Positions 27,998 through 38,046 of a stretch of 64,000 nucleotides of DNA are shown one piece after another. The stretch's first letter is position 1. Each line of letters starts with the position of its first letter. Position numbers and translations under genes: made by a program. A model generated the notes under the pieces. The model had not been told where the DNA came from. It saw nothing but the letters and a program-made list of their open reading frames with translations, and searched no databases. The stretch is taken from positions 87,289 through 151,288 of the forward strand of contig CADEDY010000003.1 of the NCBI GenBank assembly GCA_902826215.1, in the 5' to 3' direction. The stretch comes from an uncultured Bacteroidota bacterium (GTDB taxonomy: Bacteria > Bacteroidota > Bacteroidia > Flavobacteriales_F > PHOS-HE28).

Positions 27998-28801
27998 ATG
28001 GGTAAGTCCGTGATCATTCTAAGCGATGACGAGATCGCCTTGTTGAAGGAGAGTTCTTTACTTGTTGGGAGGACCTTGGCCGAAGTGGCACGCCACATTG
28101 CGCCCGGCGTTACCACCGAAAAGCTCGATGCGATTGCAGAAGAGTTCATTCGGGACCATGGCGGTGTACCGGGCTTCAAAGGCTTGTACGGCTGCCCATC
28201 CACACTGCTCATCAGCGTGGATGATCAAGTGGTGCACGGATTGCCCGGAGATCGGGCCTTGCGTGATGGCAACGTGGCGAGCGTGGATTGTGGAGTGCTC
28301 ATGAACGGCTTTTACGGCGATAGCGCCTACACGTTCTGTGTAGGGGAGGTAGCACCGGAAGTCAAGAAATTGCTTCGCGTGACGCAGGAGTGTTTGGCGC
28401 TCGGCATCGAGCAGGCGGTCGATAACAACCGGACTGGCGACATCGGGTTCGCGATCCAGCAGCACGCAGAAGCCAATGGCTACGGTGTGGTTCGGGAACT
28501 GGTGGGGCACGGCTTAGGCCGAAAGCTCCATGAGGCCCCCGAAGTGCCGAACTACGGACGACGTGGTCACGGTGTGCGCTTACGGAACGGTATGGCACTC
28601 GCGATCGAACCCATGATCAACATGGGCGTGAAGGAAGTGAAGCAGATGAGCGACGGCTGGACCGTTGCTACACGCGATGGCAAGCCCAGCGCGCACTTCG
28701 AGCACGACGTGGTGGTGCGAGCCGGCAAAGCAGAGGTCCTCTCTACGTTCACGTACATCGAAGATGTGCTGGAACAGAAAGGTGAATTGGTGAAACTGTA
28801 A
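27998..28801 (+). CDS. map: Methionine aminopeptidase type I
   Basis: 267 aa. Removes N-terminal Met from nascent proteins. The metal ligands are visible: Asp in [18 protein letters not shown] (two), His in [17 protein letters not shown], Glu in AIEPMIN and Glu in HFEHDVVV. Three bases after secY. No adk gene precedes it, unlike in many Firmicutes spc operons. Confidence 0.96.
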   Translation: MGKSVIILSDDEIALLKESSLLVGRTLAEVARHIAPGVTTEKLDAIAEEFIRDHGGVPGFKGLYGCPSTLLISVDDQVVHGLPGDRALRDGNVASVDCGVLMNGFYGDSAYTFCVGEVAPEVKKLLRVTQECLALGIEQAVDNNRTGDIGFAIQQHAEANGYGVVRELVGHGLGRKLHEAPEVPNYGRRGHGVRLRNGMALAIEPMINMGVKEVKQMSDGWTVATRDGKPSAHFEHDVVVRAGKAEVLSTFTYIEDVLEQKGELVKL

Positions 28802-28845
28802 CGTCCACCTTCGGGTTGACAATAGATAGGAAGACAAGACAAGGA

Positions 28846-29067
28846 ATGAGCAAGACCGGAACGATAGAGCAGGACGGCGTCATCAAAGAGGCGCTGAGCA
28901 ATGCCATGTTCCGTGTGGAGCTGGAGAACGGTCACGTGATCGTCGCCCACATCTCGGGCAAGATGCGGATGCACTACATCCGGATCCTGCCTGGTGACAA
29001 GGTGAAAGTGGAGATGAGCCCGTACGACTTGAGCAAAGGACGCATCACATTCCGATACAAGAGTTAA
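28846..29067 (+). CDS. infA: Translation initiation factor IF-1
   Basis: 73-aa OB-fold protein: [20 protein letters not shown] start, [19 protein letters not shown] and [16 protein letters not shown] end, all diagnostic. The ATG at 28846 gives the family length; an upstream in-frame start would add ten unrelated residues. Located between map and rpmJ. Confidence 0.97.
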   Translation: MSKTGTIEQDGVIKEALSNAMFRVELENGHVIVAHISGKMRMHYIRILPGDKVKVEMSPYDLSKGRITFRYKS

Positions 29068-29081
29068 GAACACCGAAGATC

Positions 29082-29198
29082 ATGAAGGTCAGGGCCTCCC
29101 TCAAACCACGCTCCGCGGACTGCAAGATCGTCCGTCGCAAAGGGCGTCTGTACATCATCAACAAGAAGAACCCGAAGTTCAAGCAGCGTCAGGGCTGA
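29082..29198 (+). CDS. rpmJ: 50S ribosomal protein L36 (zinc-less form)
   Basis: 38 aa: [20 protein letters not shown], ending NPKFKQRQG. Of the three Cys and one His that bind zinc in the common form, only one Cys remains, so this copy cannot form the zinc ribbon. It sits between infA and rpsM, the standard position. Called directly from the sequence because it is so short. Confidence 0.95.
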   Translation: MKVRASLKPRSADCKIVRRKGRLYIINKKNPKFKQRQG

Positions 29199-29211
29199 TA
29201 AACGCACGAGC

Positions 29212-29589
29212 ATGGCACGTATCGCAGGTATCGACCTACCCAAACAGAAGCGGGGCTGCATTGGCCTCACCTACATCTATGGCATCGGCCGCAGCACGGC
29301 GCTCTCCATTCTGGAGCAAGCCGAAGTGGACCCCGACACCAAGGTGGAGGAATGGACCGACGACGAGCAGGCGCGCATCCGCCAGTACATCAACGACACC
29401 GTGAAGGTGGAGGGTGCACTGCGCAGTGAAGTGCAGTTGAGCATCAAGCGCCTGATGGACATCGGATCCTACCGTGGTCAGCGGCACCGTGCAGGACTTC
29501 CTGTGCGTGGTCAGCGTACCCGCACCAACAGCCGTACCCGTAAGGGCAAGCGGAAGACGGTGGCGAACAAGAAGAAGGTGACCAAGTAA
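29212..29589 (+). CDS. rpsM: 30S ribosomal protein S13
   Basis: 125 aa; [25 protein letters not shown] start and [20 protein letters not shown] basic tail. Contacts P-site tRNA and forms bridges with L5. First gene of the alpha group, 13 bases after rpmJ. Confidence 0.98.
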   Translation: MARIAGIDLPKQKRGCIGLTYIYGIGRSTALSILEQAEVDPDTKVEEWTDDEQARIRQYINDTVKVEGALRSEVQLSIKRLMDIGSYRGQRHRAGLPVRGQRTRTNSRTRKGKRKTVANKKKVTK

Positions 29590-29633
29590 TAGATCGTAAG
29601 GGCGCGGGAACCCGCACCTAAACAACAGATCAT

Positions 29634-30044
29634 ATGGCAAAGCAAGAAGGCAAAGGCGGCGGGGCCGCTGGTAAGAAGAAGAAGAAGAACGTGGTGGTGG
29701 AGGCCTACGGGCAAGCCCACATCCAGGCTACGTTCAACAACTTGATCATCAGCCTCACCAACAACAAGGGTGAGGTGATCAGCTGGTCCTCTTCGGGCAA
29801 GAATGGATTCCGCGGCAGCAAGAAGAATACGCCGTATGCGGGTCAGTTGAGCGCCGAAGAAGCAGCACGCGAAGCACATGAACTGGGCCTTCGCAAGGTG
29901 AAGGTCTTCGTGAAGGGTCCAGGAGGTGGGCGTGAGAGCGCCATCCGTGCCCTGCACAATAGCGGCGTTGAGGTAACGGAGATCATCGACATCACCCCGA
30001 TGCCGCATAACGGTTGCCGTCCACCGAAGAAGCGACGTGTTTGA
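29634..30044 (+). CDS. rpsK: 30S ribosomal protein S11
   Basis: 136 aa. A Gly/Lys N-terminal extension ([17 protein letters not shown]) precedes the core [19 protein letters not shown]; ends [18 protein letters not shown]. Platform protein that monitors mRNA in the E-site region. Confidence 0.98.
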   Translation: MAKQEGKGGGAAGKKKKKNVVVEAYGQAHIQATFNNLIISLTNNKGEVISWSSSGKNGFRGSKKNTPYAGQLSAEEAAREAHELGLRKVKVFVKGPGGGRESAIRALHNSGVEVTEIIDITPMPHNGCRPPKKRRV

Positions 30045-30060
30045 ACCGAAGAAACCGTAG

Positions 30061-30104
30061 GGGTTCACTACTTGAACCCTGTTGTTGGTGATCATTGGAT
30101 CACC
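30061..30104 (+). promoter_or_regulatory. Two adjacent hairpins in the rpsD leader
   Basis: First stem GGGTTCA/TGAACCC (30061-30067 with 30073-30079, 5-base loop), second stem GGTGATC/GATCACC (30087-30093 with 30098-30104, loop ATTG). Both are perfect 7-bp stems in the 78-base rpsK-rpsD spacer, ending 18 bases before the rpsD ATG. No U-run follows, so they do not look like terminators. S4 represses its own operon in other bacteria through leader RNA, so a regulatory role is plausible. Confidence 0.45.
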
Positions 30105-30122
30105 CAAAACCAGAAGTAAAGA

Positions 30123-30731
30123 ATGGCACGTTATACAGGACCCAAGACCCGGATCGCCCGCAAATTCAAGGAAGCGATCTTCGGCCCGGACAAGTGGATG
30201 GAGCGCAAGCCTCACGCCCCCGGACAGCATGGACCCAATGCCCGCCGCCGCAAGAAGGAGAGCGAATACAGCACCCAATTGCAGGAGAAGCAGAAGGCCA
30301 AATACACGTACGGTATCCTCGAGCGCCAGTTCGAGAAGATGTTCCACACAGCAGCCAGCAAGAAGGGCATCACCGGTGAGGTGTTGCTTCAACTCTGCGA
30401 AGCACGGTTGGACAATACCGTATTCCGCATGGGCATCGCTCCAACACGCCGCGCTGCACGTCAGTTGGTGAGCCACGGTCACATCACTGTGGATCAGAAC
30501 GTGGTGACCGTAGCGAGCTACTCGCTACGCCCCGGTCAGACGATCGCTGTGCGTGAGCGCAGCCGTTCCTTGGAGACCATCACCAACAGTGTTTCGGTGA
30601 ATGCTCGCCGCTATGATTGGCTCGATTGGAACCCGTCACAGATGGCCGGCAAGGTGCTTGCTCTGCCGGAGCGCGCACAGATCCCGGAGAACATCCGCGA
30701 GCAACTGATCGTGGAATTGTACAGCAAGTAA
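30123..30731 (+). CDS. rpsD: 30S ribosomal protein S4
   Basis: 202 aa: [20 protein letters not shown] start, S4 RNA-binding domain [20 protein letters not shown] around residues 98-117, and [12 protein letters not shown] end. Primary 16S-binding protein and likely autoregulator. No CxxC zinc cluster is present in the N-terminal domain. Confidence 0.98.
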   Translation: MARYTGPKTRIARKFKEAIFGPDKWMERKPHAPGQHGPNARRRKKESEYSTQLQEKQKAKYTYGILERQFEKMFHTAASKKGITGEVLLQLCEARLDNTVFRMGIAPTRRAARQLVSHGHITVDQNVVTVASYSLRPGQTIAVRERSRSLETITNSVSVNARRYDWLDWNPSQMAGKVLALPERAQIPENIREQLIVELYSK

Positions 30732-30836
30732 AAGCTGAAGGGGTGCTTGGCGGGTCGTTGTCAGACCGCCGGACCTGAAGGATGGAAGAGGACGAGTACT
30801 GACGACCGCCAACGAACAACGAACAACCAAGACAAC
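30732..30836 (+). other. 105-base rpsD-rpoA spacer with imperfect hairpin and low-complexity A/C tract
   Basis: Contains GGCGGGTC...GACCGCC (about 30749-30771), a hairpin with one bulged G, then a tract with repeated AACGAACA units just before rpoA. It is longer than the S10/spc spacers (mostly 1-40 bases). It may hold processing or attenuation signals; nothing coding is visible. Confidence 0.35.
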
Positions 30837-31829
30837 ATGCCCATTCTCGAATTCCAGCGTCCCGACAAGGTCACGATGATCGAATCCGACGACAAGCGCG
30901 GCTCCTTCGAATTCCGCCCGCTTGAGCCAGGTTATGGCATCACGATCGGTAACGCCCTGCGCCGGATCCTGCTCAGCAGCCTCGAAGGACACGCGATCAC
31001 TGCGGTCCGCATCGACGGTGTCGATCACGAGTTCAGCACCATCAAAGGTGTGATCGAGGACATGACCGAGATCGTCCTGAACCTGAAGCAAGTGCGCTTC
31101 CGTCGTCAACTCGATGATGTGAGCACCGAGAAGGTCTCCTTCACCGTTTCGGGCAAGGACAGCATTACGGCCGGCGATATCGGCAAACATACCACCGGAT
31201 TCCAGGTTCTGAACCCTGAGTTGGTCATCGCGCACATGGAGAGCAACGTTAAGTTGCACGTGGAATTGACCATCGGCAAAGGCCGTGGTTACGTTCCTGC
31301 TGACGAGAACAAGGTGGATGGCGCGCCCATCGGCACCATCGCCATCGATTCCATCTTCACGCCGATCAAGAACGTGAAGTACAACGTGGAGAACACGCGT
31401 GTGGAAGAGAAGACCGACTACGAGAAGCTCACGATCGAAGTGGTTTCCGACGGTAGCATCACACCGAAGAACGCTTTGCAGGAAGCTGCGAAGATCCTGA
31501 TCCACCACTTCATGCTGTTCAGCGATGAGCGCATCAGTCTGGATGTGGAGGAGCGTGTGGAGACCGAGGAGTTCGACGAGACGAGCCTGCACATGCGCCA
31601 GTTGCTGAAGACCAAGTTGGTCGACATGGACCTGAGCGTTCGCGCGCTGAATTGCTTGAAGGCTGCCGACATCGAGACCCTCGGTGACTTGGTGTCCTTC
31701 AACAAGAACGACCTCTTGAAGTTCCGCAACTTCGGGAAGAAGAGCCTGACCGAATTGGAGGACCTCGTGGAGAACAAGGGCCTGAGCTTCGGAATGAACG
31801 TGGCCAAATACAAACTGGACAAAGAGTAA
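30837..31829 (+). CDS. rpoA: DNA-directed RNA polymerase subunit alpha
   Basis: 330 aa from [14 protein letters not shown]. The N-terminal dimerisation domain contains [20 protein letters not shown]. The C-terminal DNA/activator-binding domain contains [20 protein letters not shown] and [16 protein letters not shown]. In-frame sequence continues upstream to 30747 but is not family-like. Flanked by rpsD and rplQ as in the alpha operon. Confidence 0.98.
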   Translation: MPILEFQRPDKVTMIESDDKRGSFEFRPLEPGYGITIGNALRRILLSSLEGHAITAVRIDGVDHEFSTIKGVIEDMTEIVLNLKQVRFRRQLDDVSTEKVSFTVSGKDSITAGDIGKHTTGFQVLNPELVIAHMESNVKLHVELTIGKGRGYVPADENKVDGAPIGTIAIDSIFTPIKNVKYNVENTRVEEKTDYEKLTIEVVSDGSITPKNALQEAAKILIHHFMLFSDERISLDVEERVETEEFDETSLHMRQLLKTKLVDMDLSVRALNCLKAADIETLGDLVSFNKNDLLKFRNFGKKSLTELEDLVENKGLSFGMNVAKYKLDKE

Positions 31830-31912
31830 GGTTGAGGGTTTGAAGGTTGGCGTGGTTGAGGGTTGACCCCAACCCCCCAACCCACGGTTCAACTTCCAAC
31901 CTGCAACATCGA
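31830..31912 (+). repeat. Imperfect inverted repeat in the rpoA-rplQ spacer
   Basis: The 88-base spacer is built of GGTTGAGGGTT-type units on the left and CAACCCCCCAACCC / GGTTCAACTTCCAACC units on the right. The arms can fold back on each other with small bulges around a centre near 31870. It has no coding capacity and no U-tract. It may be an mRNA-stabilising or processing hairpin, or an intergenic repeat family. Confidence 0.45.
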
Positions 31913-31917
31913 CTACA

Positions 31918-32409
31918 ATGAGACACGGAAACAAGAACAACGCGCTCGGCCGCAAGAAGGCCCACCGCGACGCGCTCCTCAGTAACTTGGCGATCTCGCT
32001 GATCGATCACAAGCGCATCGAGACCACTTTGGCCAAGGCGAAAGCGCTGCGGTTGTATGTGGAGCCCCTGATCACCAAGAGCAAGGAGGATACCACCCAC
32101 AGCCGTCGGGTGGTCTTCAGTGAGCTACAGAACAAAGAGGCTACCGCAGCGCTCTTCCGTGATGTCGCTCCGAAGGTCGCTAGCCGTCCAGGAGGATACA
32201 CACGCATCATCAAGTTGGGCAACCGTTTGGGCGATGCCGCCGAAATGGCGATGATCGAACTGGTCGACTTCAACAAAACCTACACCAAGGAGAAGTCCAC
32301 TGGTGCGGCGAAGAAGACCCGTCGCACCCGTCGTACAAGCGCGAAGACAGCAGCGCCCAAAGGCGAAGCACCAGCAGCTGACGCTGCTGAAGAAGCCAAG
32401 GCCGAGTGA
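31918..32409 (+). CDS. rplQ: 50S ribosomal protein L17 with Lys/Ala-rich C-terminal extension
   Basis: 163 aa. The core [20 protein letters not shown] to VDFNKTYTK (about 120 residues) is canonical L17. The last ~40 residues are a low-complexity Lys/Arg/Thr then Ala/Glu tail ([20 protein letters not shown]). Last gene of the ribosomal cluster. Confidence 0.97.
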   Translation: MRHGNKNNALGRKKAHRDALLSNLAISLIDHKRIETTLAKAKALRLYVEPLITKSKEDTTHSRRVVFSELQNKEATAALFRDVAPKVASRPGGYTRIIKLGNRLGDAAEMAMIELVDFNKTYTKEKSTGAAKKTRRTRRTSAKTAAPKGEAPAADAAEEAKAE

Positions 32410-32430
32410 TCCTCGGATACATCGAAGTTC

Positions 32431-32456
32431 CAAGAGGCGCCGCAAGGCGCCTCTTG
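32431..32456 (+). terminator. Terminator hairpin at the end of the ribosomal cluster
   Basis: Perfect 11-bp stem CAAGAGGCGCC/GGCGCCTCTTG with a GCAA (GNRA) tetraloop, 21 bases after the rplQ stop. The trailing sequence TCGTTCTT is only moderately U-rich. It lies 13 bases from the end of the convergent membrane-protein gene and may serve both transcripts. Confidence 0.7.
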
Positions 32457-32468
32457 TCGTTCTTGGGT

Positions 32469-33617
32469 TCACGCAACGTTACTTTCTGTTGAATTGGACC
32501 TCGAGGTCCGGGTCAGTCCCATTGCAGCGAGGACGATCACCCATGGAAGCAGCGGCACCAGGAAACGCCCGCTCCATTCGTCGTGTGTAAGGCCGATCAA
32601 CGCGGTATTGAGCAGAAGTATCGCAAGAAGAAGCCGGGTCAGTTGATCACCTGGTTGGGTCCAAGCGCCGATCAGTGCCAACGGATAGAGCAGATAGAGC
32701 AAGGCATTAAGTGCGTTGTGTGAGGTCGAATAGTACGGCCGGGTCGTTGTGTATAAGGACGTGATGCGCCGTCCGGAGATCTCTGCCCATTCCATGATCG
32801 AAGTCCGTTCAACAAGGAAACGCTGCGCACTGAGTATGCTTGATCCAGAGAAGGATGCATCAGGGGTCCCGAGGCCACCAACCCCGGCGATCACTTGTCC
32901 TTGAATGATCGGCTCGAGCTGCGCAGGTCGAATACCCGGTATGCTGATCGCGGATCCGAACAATACACAACAACCGGCGAGGCGGAACCAGCTTTGCGAT
33001 GTACCCTGGATCGAAGCTGTTATCTTCCAAGTGATCAGCGCGCCTACAAGGAAAAGTCCGACCGGCCGGGCGAACAGCGTAACGAGGCCAAGCACGATCG
33101 TCCATGGATCGCGCTTTCGCGACGACCAAGTGCGTTCAACGAAAAGGATGGACACACTTGTGAAGAAGGACTCCGTATAGAAGGCCACGGTCCATTGCTG
33201 AATGAACGGAGTGAGCAGGAAGAGGGCTGAGGCAGCCGCCGCGACCCCTGCCTGACCAGTGGATCGCAACACCATCCGGCGCAATGCGGAACTCGCCATC
33301 AACGAGAGCATGATCTGTCCCAGGATCGCTGCCTTAGGTAGTCCAACGGCAATAAAGGGAACCAGGTAAAGGACGTAGGACGCGTATTTCAAGTAGTTGC
33401 CGAGAAGGTCGTGGAAGTCCCCTTGCAGCACCTGCTCAGCACAGCCCATGTATTTCAGGGCTTCTTTGCCATCGAAAATTCCTTGATGCAGATGGATGCC
33501 GAACAACAAAGCGGCGTATAGGCCGATGATCACCCAGCGGGCCGCGGGGCCGGAAAGCCAATGGAGCAGAGGGTTCAAGCGCGCGATGACCAAATGTAGG
33601 TCGGGCGTTATCAACAC
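32469..33617 (-). CDS. Multi-pass membrane protein, putative GT-C-type glycosyltransferase
   Basis: About 382 aa with 9-10 hydrophobic helices and a short first periplasmic loop containing FDGKEALKYMGCAEQVLQGDF, reminiscent of GT-C enzymes. No firm family can be named. The start is uncertain: the open frame begins with GTG at 33617 and has no ATG before residue 57. A TACATTTG box at 33591-33598 lies inside the first codons, so translation may begin at the TTG at 33578 (RLNPLLHW). Inserted between the ribosomal cluster and carA on the opposite strand. Confidence 0.65.
   Translation of the reverse strand: MLITPDLHLVIARLNPLLHWLSGPAARWVIIGLYAALLFGIHLHQGIFDGKEALKYMGCAEQVLQGDFHDLLGNYLKYASYVLYLVPFIAVGLPKAAILGQIMLSLMASSALRRMVLRSTGQAGVAAAASALFLLTPFIQQWTVAFYTESFFTSVSILFVERTWSSRKRDPWTIVLGLVTLFARPVGLFLVGALITWKITASIQGTSQSWFRLAGCCVLFGSAISIPGIRPAQLEPIIQGQVIAGVGGLGTPDASFSGSSILSAQRFLVERTSIMEWAEISGRRITSLYTTTRPYYSTSHNALNALLYLLYPLALIGAWTQPGDQLTRLLLAILLLNTALIGLTHDEWSGRFLVPLLPWVIVLAAMGLTRTSRSNSTESNVA
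33591..33598 (-). promoter_or_regulatory. -7 promoter box of the membrane-protein gene
   Basis: TACATTTG on the minus strand, an exact TAnnTTTG match, 12 bases before the in-frame TTG at 33578. It conflicts with use of the GTG at 33617. Confidence 0.35.
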
Positions 33618-33656
33618 CTGTGGACGATCTCGTGGAAGCGGTCCGGCACCCCTGGG

Positions 33657-33664
33657 TATCTTTG
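33657..33664 (+). promoter_or_regulatory. -7 promoter box of carA-eno
   Basis: TATCTTTG matches TAnnTTTG exactly and ends 26 bases before the carA ATG. No clear -33 TTTG. Confidence 0.45.
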
Positions 33665-33690
33665 CGCACCCTACCGACCGTCAAACACCC

Positions 33691-36128
<2,438 letters not shown>

Positions 36129-36132
36129 TCGC

Positions 36133-37989
36133 CTACTGGCTCATTTGGATGTATTGGTCGAGCAGGATCTGCTCCAAAGCCTTTCCGTTCGCTAGCTGCT
36201 CGCTTTTCTGATCAGCAGTGGGTGTCCCGCTCTCTTGAAGAAGCGATCCTGCAAGGTTGTCGTACACCTGCACACCAGCTGCATCCGCAATTCCGAAACC
36301 GTCGTCGAAGGTCCAGAAAGCGAAATGAGGCACGGTGGGATCGAAGAGATCCGAGCCCCACGAAGATCGGAAGGACGAAAAGCCCAATTGTTCCAACATC
36401 GTCATGGGTAGATCCACGTGACTGCCGAAGGTCAGATCTTTCGTTCCGCGATACGTTGAGTCCAATGCACCACCGGTGAAAAGCAACGGGATGCGATGCC
36501 TTTCCGCCATGTGGCTGCCTCGGTTGCGAGGTAAGTAGTGCCCATGATCCGCTACTATCACGATGAGCGTTCGGTCATACCACGGTTGCTTCTTGCATTC
36601 TTCCAGAAAGGATCCAAGTGTACGATCGGTATAGTGGACGCTATTGCGGTATTGCTGCGATGGGTCTTTACCGGGAAAGCCCTCATCGATCGGAACATCG
36701 AACGGTTCGTGGCTCGTGCTGGTCATCAAGACATGGAAGAACGGCTCGGACGCACTTCTCGAATCGCGTTCATGGAAAGCGAACAGCTCCTCGTCATAGG
36801 CGCCCCATCGCGTCCGATGCACGATCGGAAAGGAAGTCTCGTCGTGCACCTTGTCGAATCCCATGGCCTCCAAGTATGATCGTGTGTTCGCGAAAGCCAC
36901 ATCACCAGCATAATAGTAGGTGGATGAATAGCCCGCAGAATCAAGCCGATCGACCAAGCTTGGCAAGCGGTCGAACTTCCCATATTGGCGGATGATGGTC
37001 GTCTTCGGTTGTGATGGAAAGCCACTGATGATGGCACACAGCCCTTGCTCGGTCCGGAAGCCCGTAGAATAGAAATTCGTGAAGAGAAGGCCATCACGCG
37101 ATGCCCTGTCGAAGGCAGGTGTCACACCGCTGTCACCACCGAGAACACCGACCACATCAGCGGTCCAACTTTCCAAAAGGACGATGATCACATTGGGTCT
37201 TTCCGTGGATAGGATATGTTCTGCAGCTCCATGGCCTTTCGGGTGAAGTGCTGCGAATCGTTGCTGAGCCTCTTCATTCGGCATGAAGTTGTACGGGTTG
37301 GAGGCGATCTCCGGAGGTTCGGCGAGCAGCACGATCAAGTTCCACGTTCCGTTCAAGGCGCCGAGGTTGAGTATGGAATGTCCGCTGTGATAGCTCCAAC
37401 TCCGATCGATCGGGTAGGGCTGTACGCCGCCGCGCATACCTATGAACAAAAGAACAGGGATCGTGATGGCGGTGGTCCATCGAGCCGTGCCTTTCTTGAT
37501 CAAGAACGAACGTTGATGGTCGATCCGGAACAGGATGAAAAGCGCGATCGCCAATTGGGCGAGCATGATCACGATCAACTGCCCGACAGGTGCGCCAGCA
37601 ATGGCTGCCATGGACTCCTCGGGATAGATCAGGTAGGAGAGGGCCTTGTGGTTCACCTTGGTACCCCAAGCCGTGAACAGACCGATATCACTCACATGAA
37701 CGAAGCCGGAGATCAGCAAGAACACGATGGTGATCGGTCGTAAGGCACGACGCACCCAGTTCACCTCGCGGAAGGAGAGCACAACACCCAGCAGGGCTAT
37801 GGGAAGGGTGAAATAGCACGCTGTGGCGAGATCCATCGGGATCCCGCGCCAGAACGCATAGCCGATCGCGTTGCTTGGGATGCCAGCTAGTCGCCTTGGA
37901 TCGAAATAGAGGAAGGTAGCCTCCTGAAGCAGGAACACCGCGACCCACAAGATGACCAATGAAAGGAGGAAGCGAAGTAAGCCGAACAT
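36133..37989 (-). CDS. LTA synthase/OpgB-like membrane sulfatase-family transferase
   Basis: 618 aa. Five N-terminal transmembrane helices (to about residue 175) anchor a periplasmic alkaline-phosphatase-fold domain. The metal site begins NVIIVLLESWTADVVG, the nucleophile Thr is in FRTEQGLCAIISGFPS, and later ligands include VADHGHYLPRNRGSH. Gram-positive relatives polymerise glycerol phosphate; Gram-negative ones transfer phosphoglycerol or phosphoethanolamine to envelope glycans or lipids. The acceptor here is unknown. 57 bases downstream of the M1 peptidase on the same strand. Confidence 0.88.
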   Translation of the reverse strand: MFGLLRFLLSLVILWVAVFLLQEATFLYFDPRRLAGIPSNAIGYAFWRGIPMDLATACYFTLPIALLGVVLSFREVNWVRRALRPITIVFLLISGFVHVSDIGLFTAWGTKVNHKALSYLIYPEESMAAIAGAPVGQLIVIMLAQLAIALFILFRIDHQRSFLIKKGTARWTTAITIPVLLFIGMRGGVQPYPIDRSWSYHSGHSILNLGALNGTWNLIVLLAEPPEIASNPYNFMPNEEAQQRFAALHPKGHGAAEHILSTERPNVIIVLLESWTADVVGVLGGDSGVTPAFDRASRDGLLFTNFYSTGFRTEQGLCAIISGFPSQPKTTIIRQYGKFDRLPSLVDRLDSAGYSSTYYYAGDVAFANTRSYLEAMGFDKVHDETSFPIVHRTRWGAYDEELFAFHERDSRSASEPFFHVLMTSTSHEPFDVPIDEGFPGKDPSQQYRNSVHYTDRTLGSFLEECKKQPWYDRTLIVIVADHGHYLPRNRGSHMAERHRIPLLFTGGALDSTYRGTKDLTFGSHVDLPMTMLEQLGFSSFRSSWGSDLFDPTVPHFAFWTFDDGFGIADAAGVQVYDNLAGSLLQESGTPTADQKSEQLANGKALEQILLDQYIQMSQ

Positions 37990-38046
37990 GCCGCGTTATT
38001 GCGGCGTGAACTTACTGTGATCCGAACGTTGCGGCTAGGGTCTGCA

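Noticed and set aside
30749..30771. Rho-independent terminator between rpsD and rpoA
   Set aside because: The stem has a bulge and no U-tract follows, and the genes form a standard co-transcribed pair.
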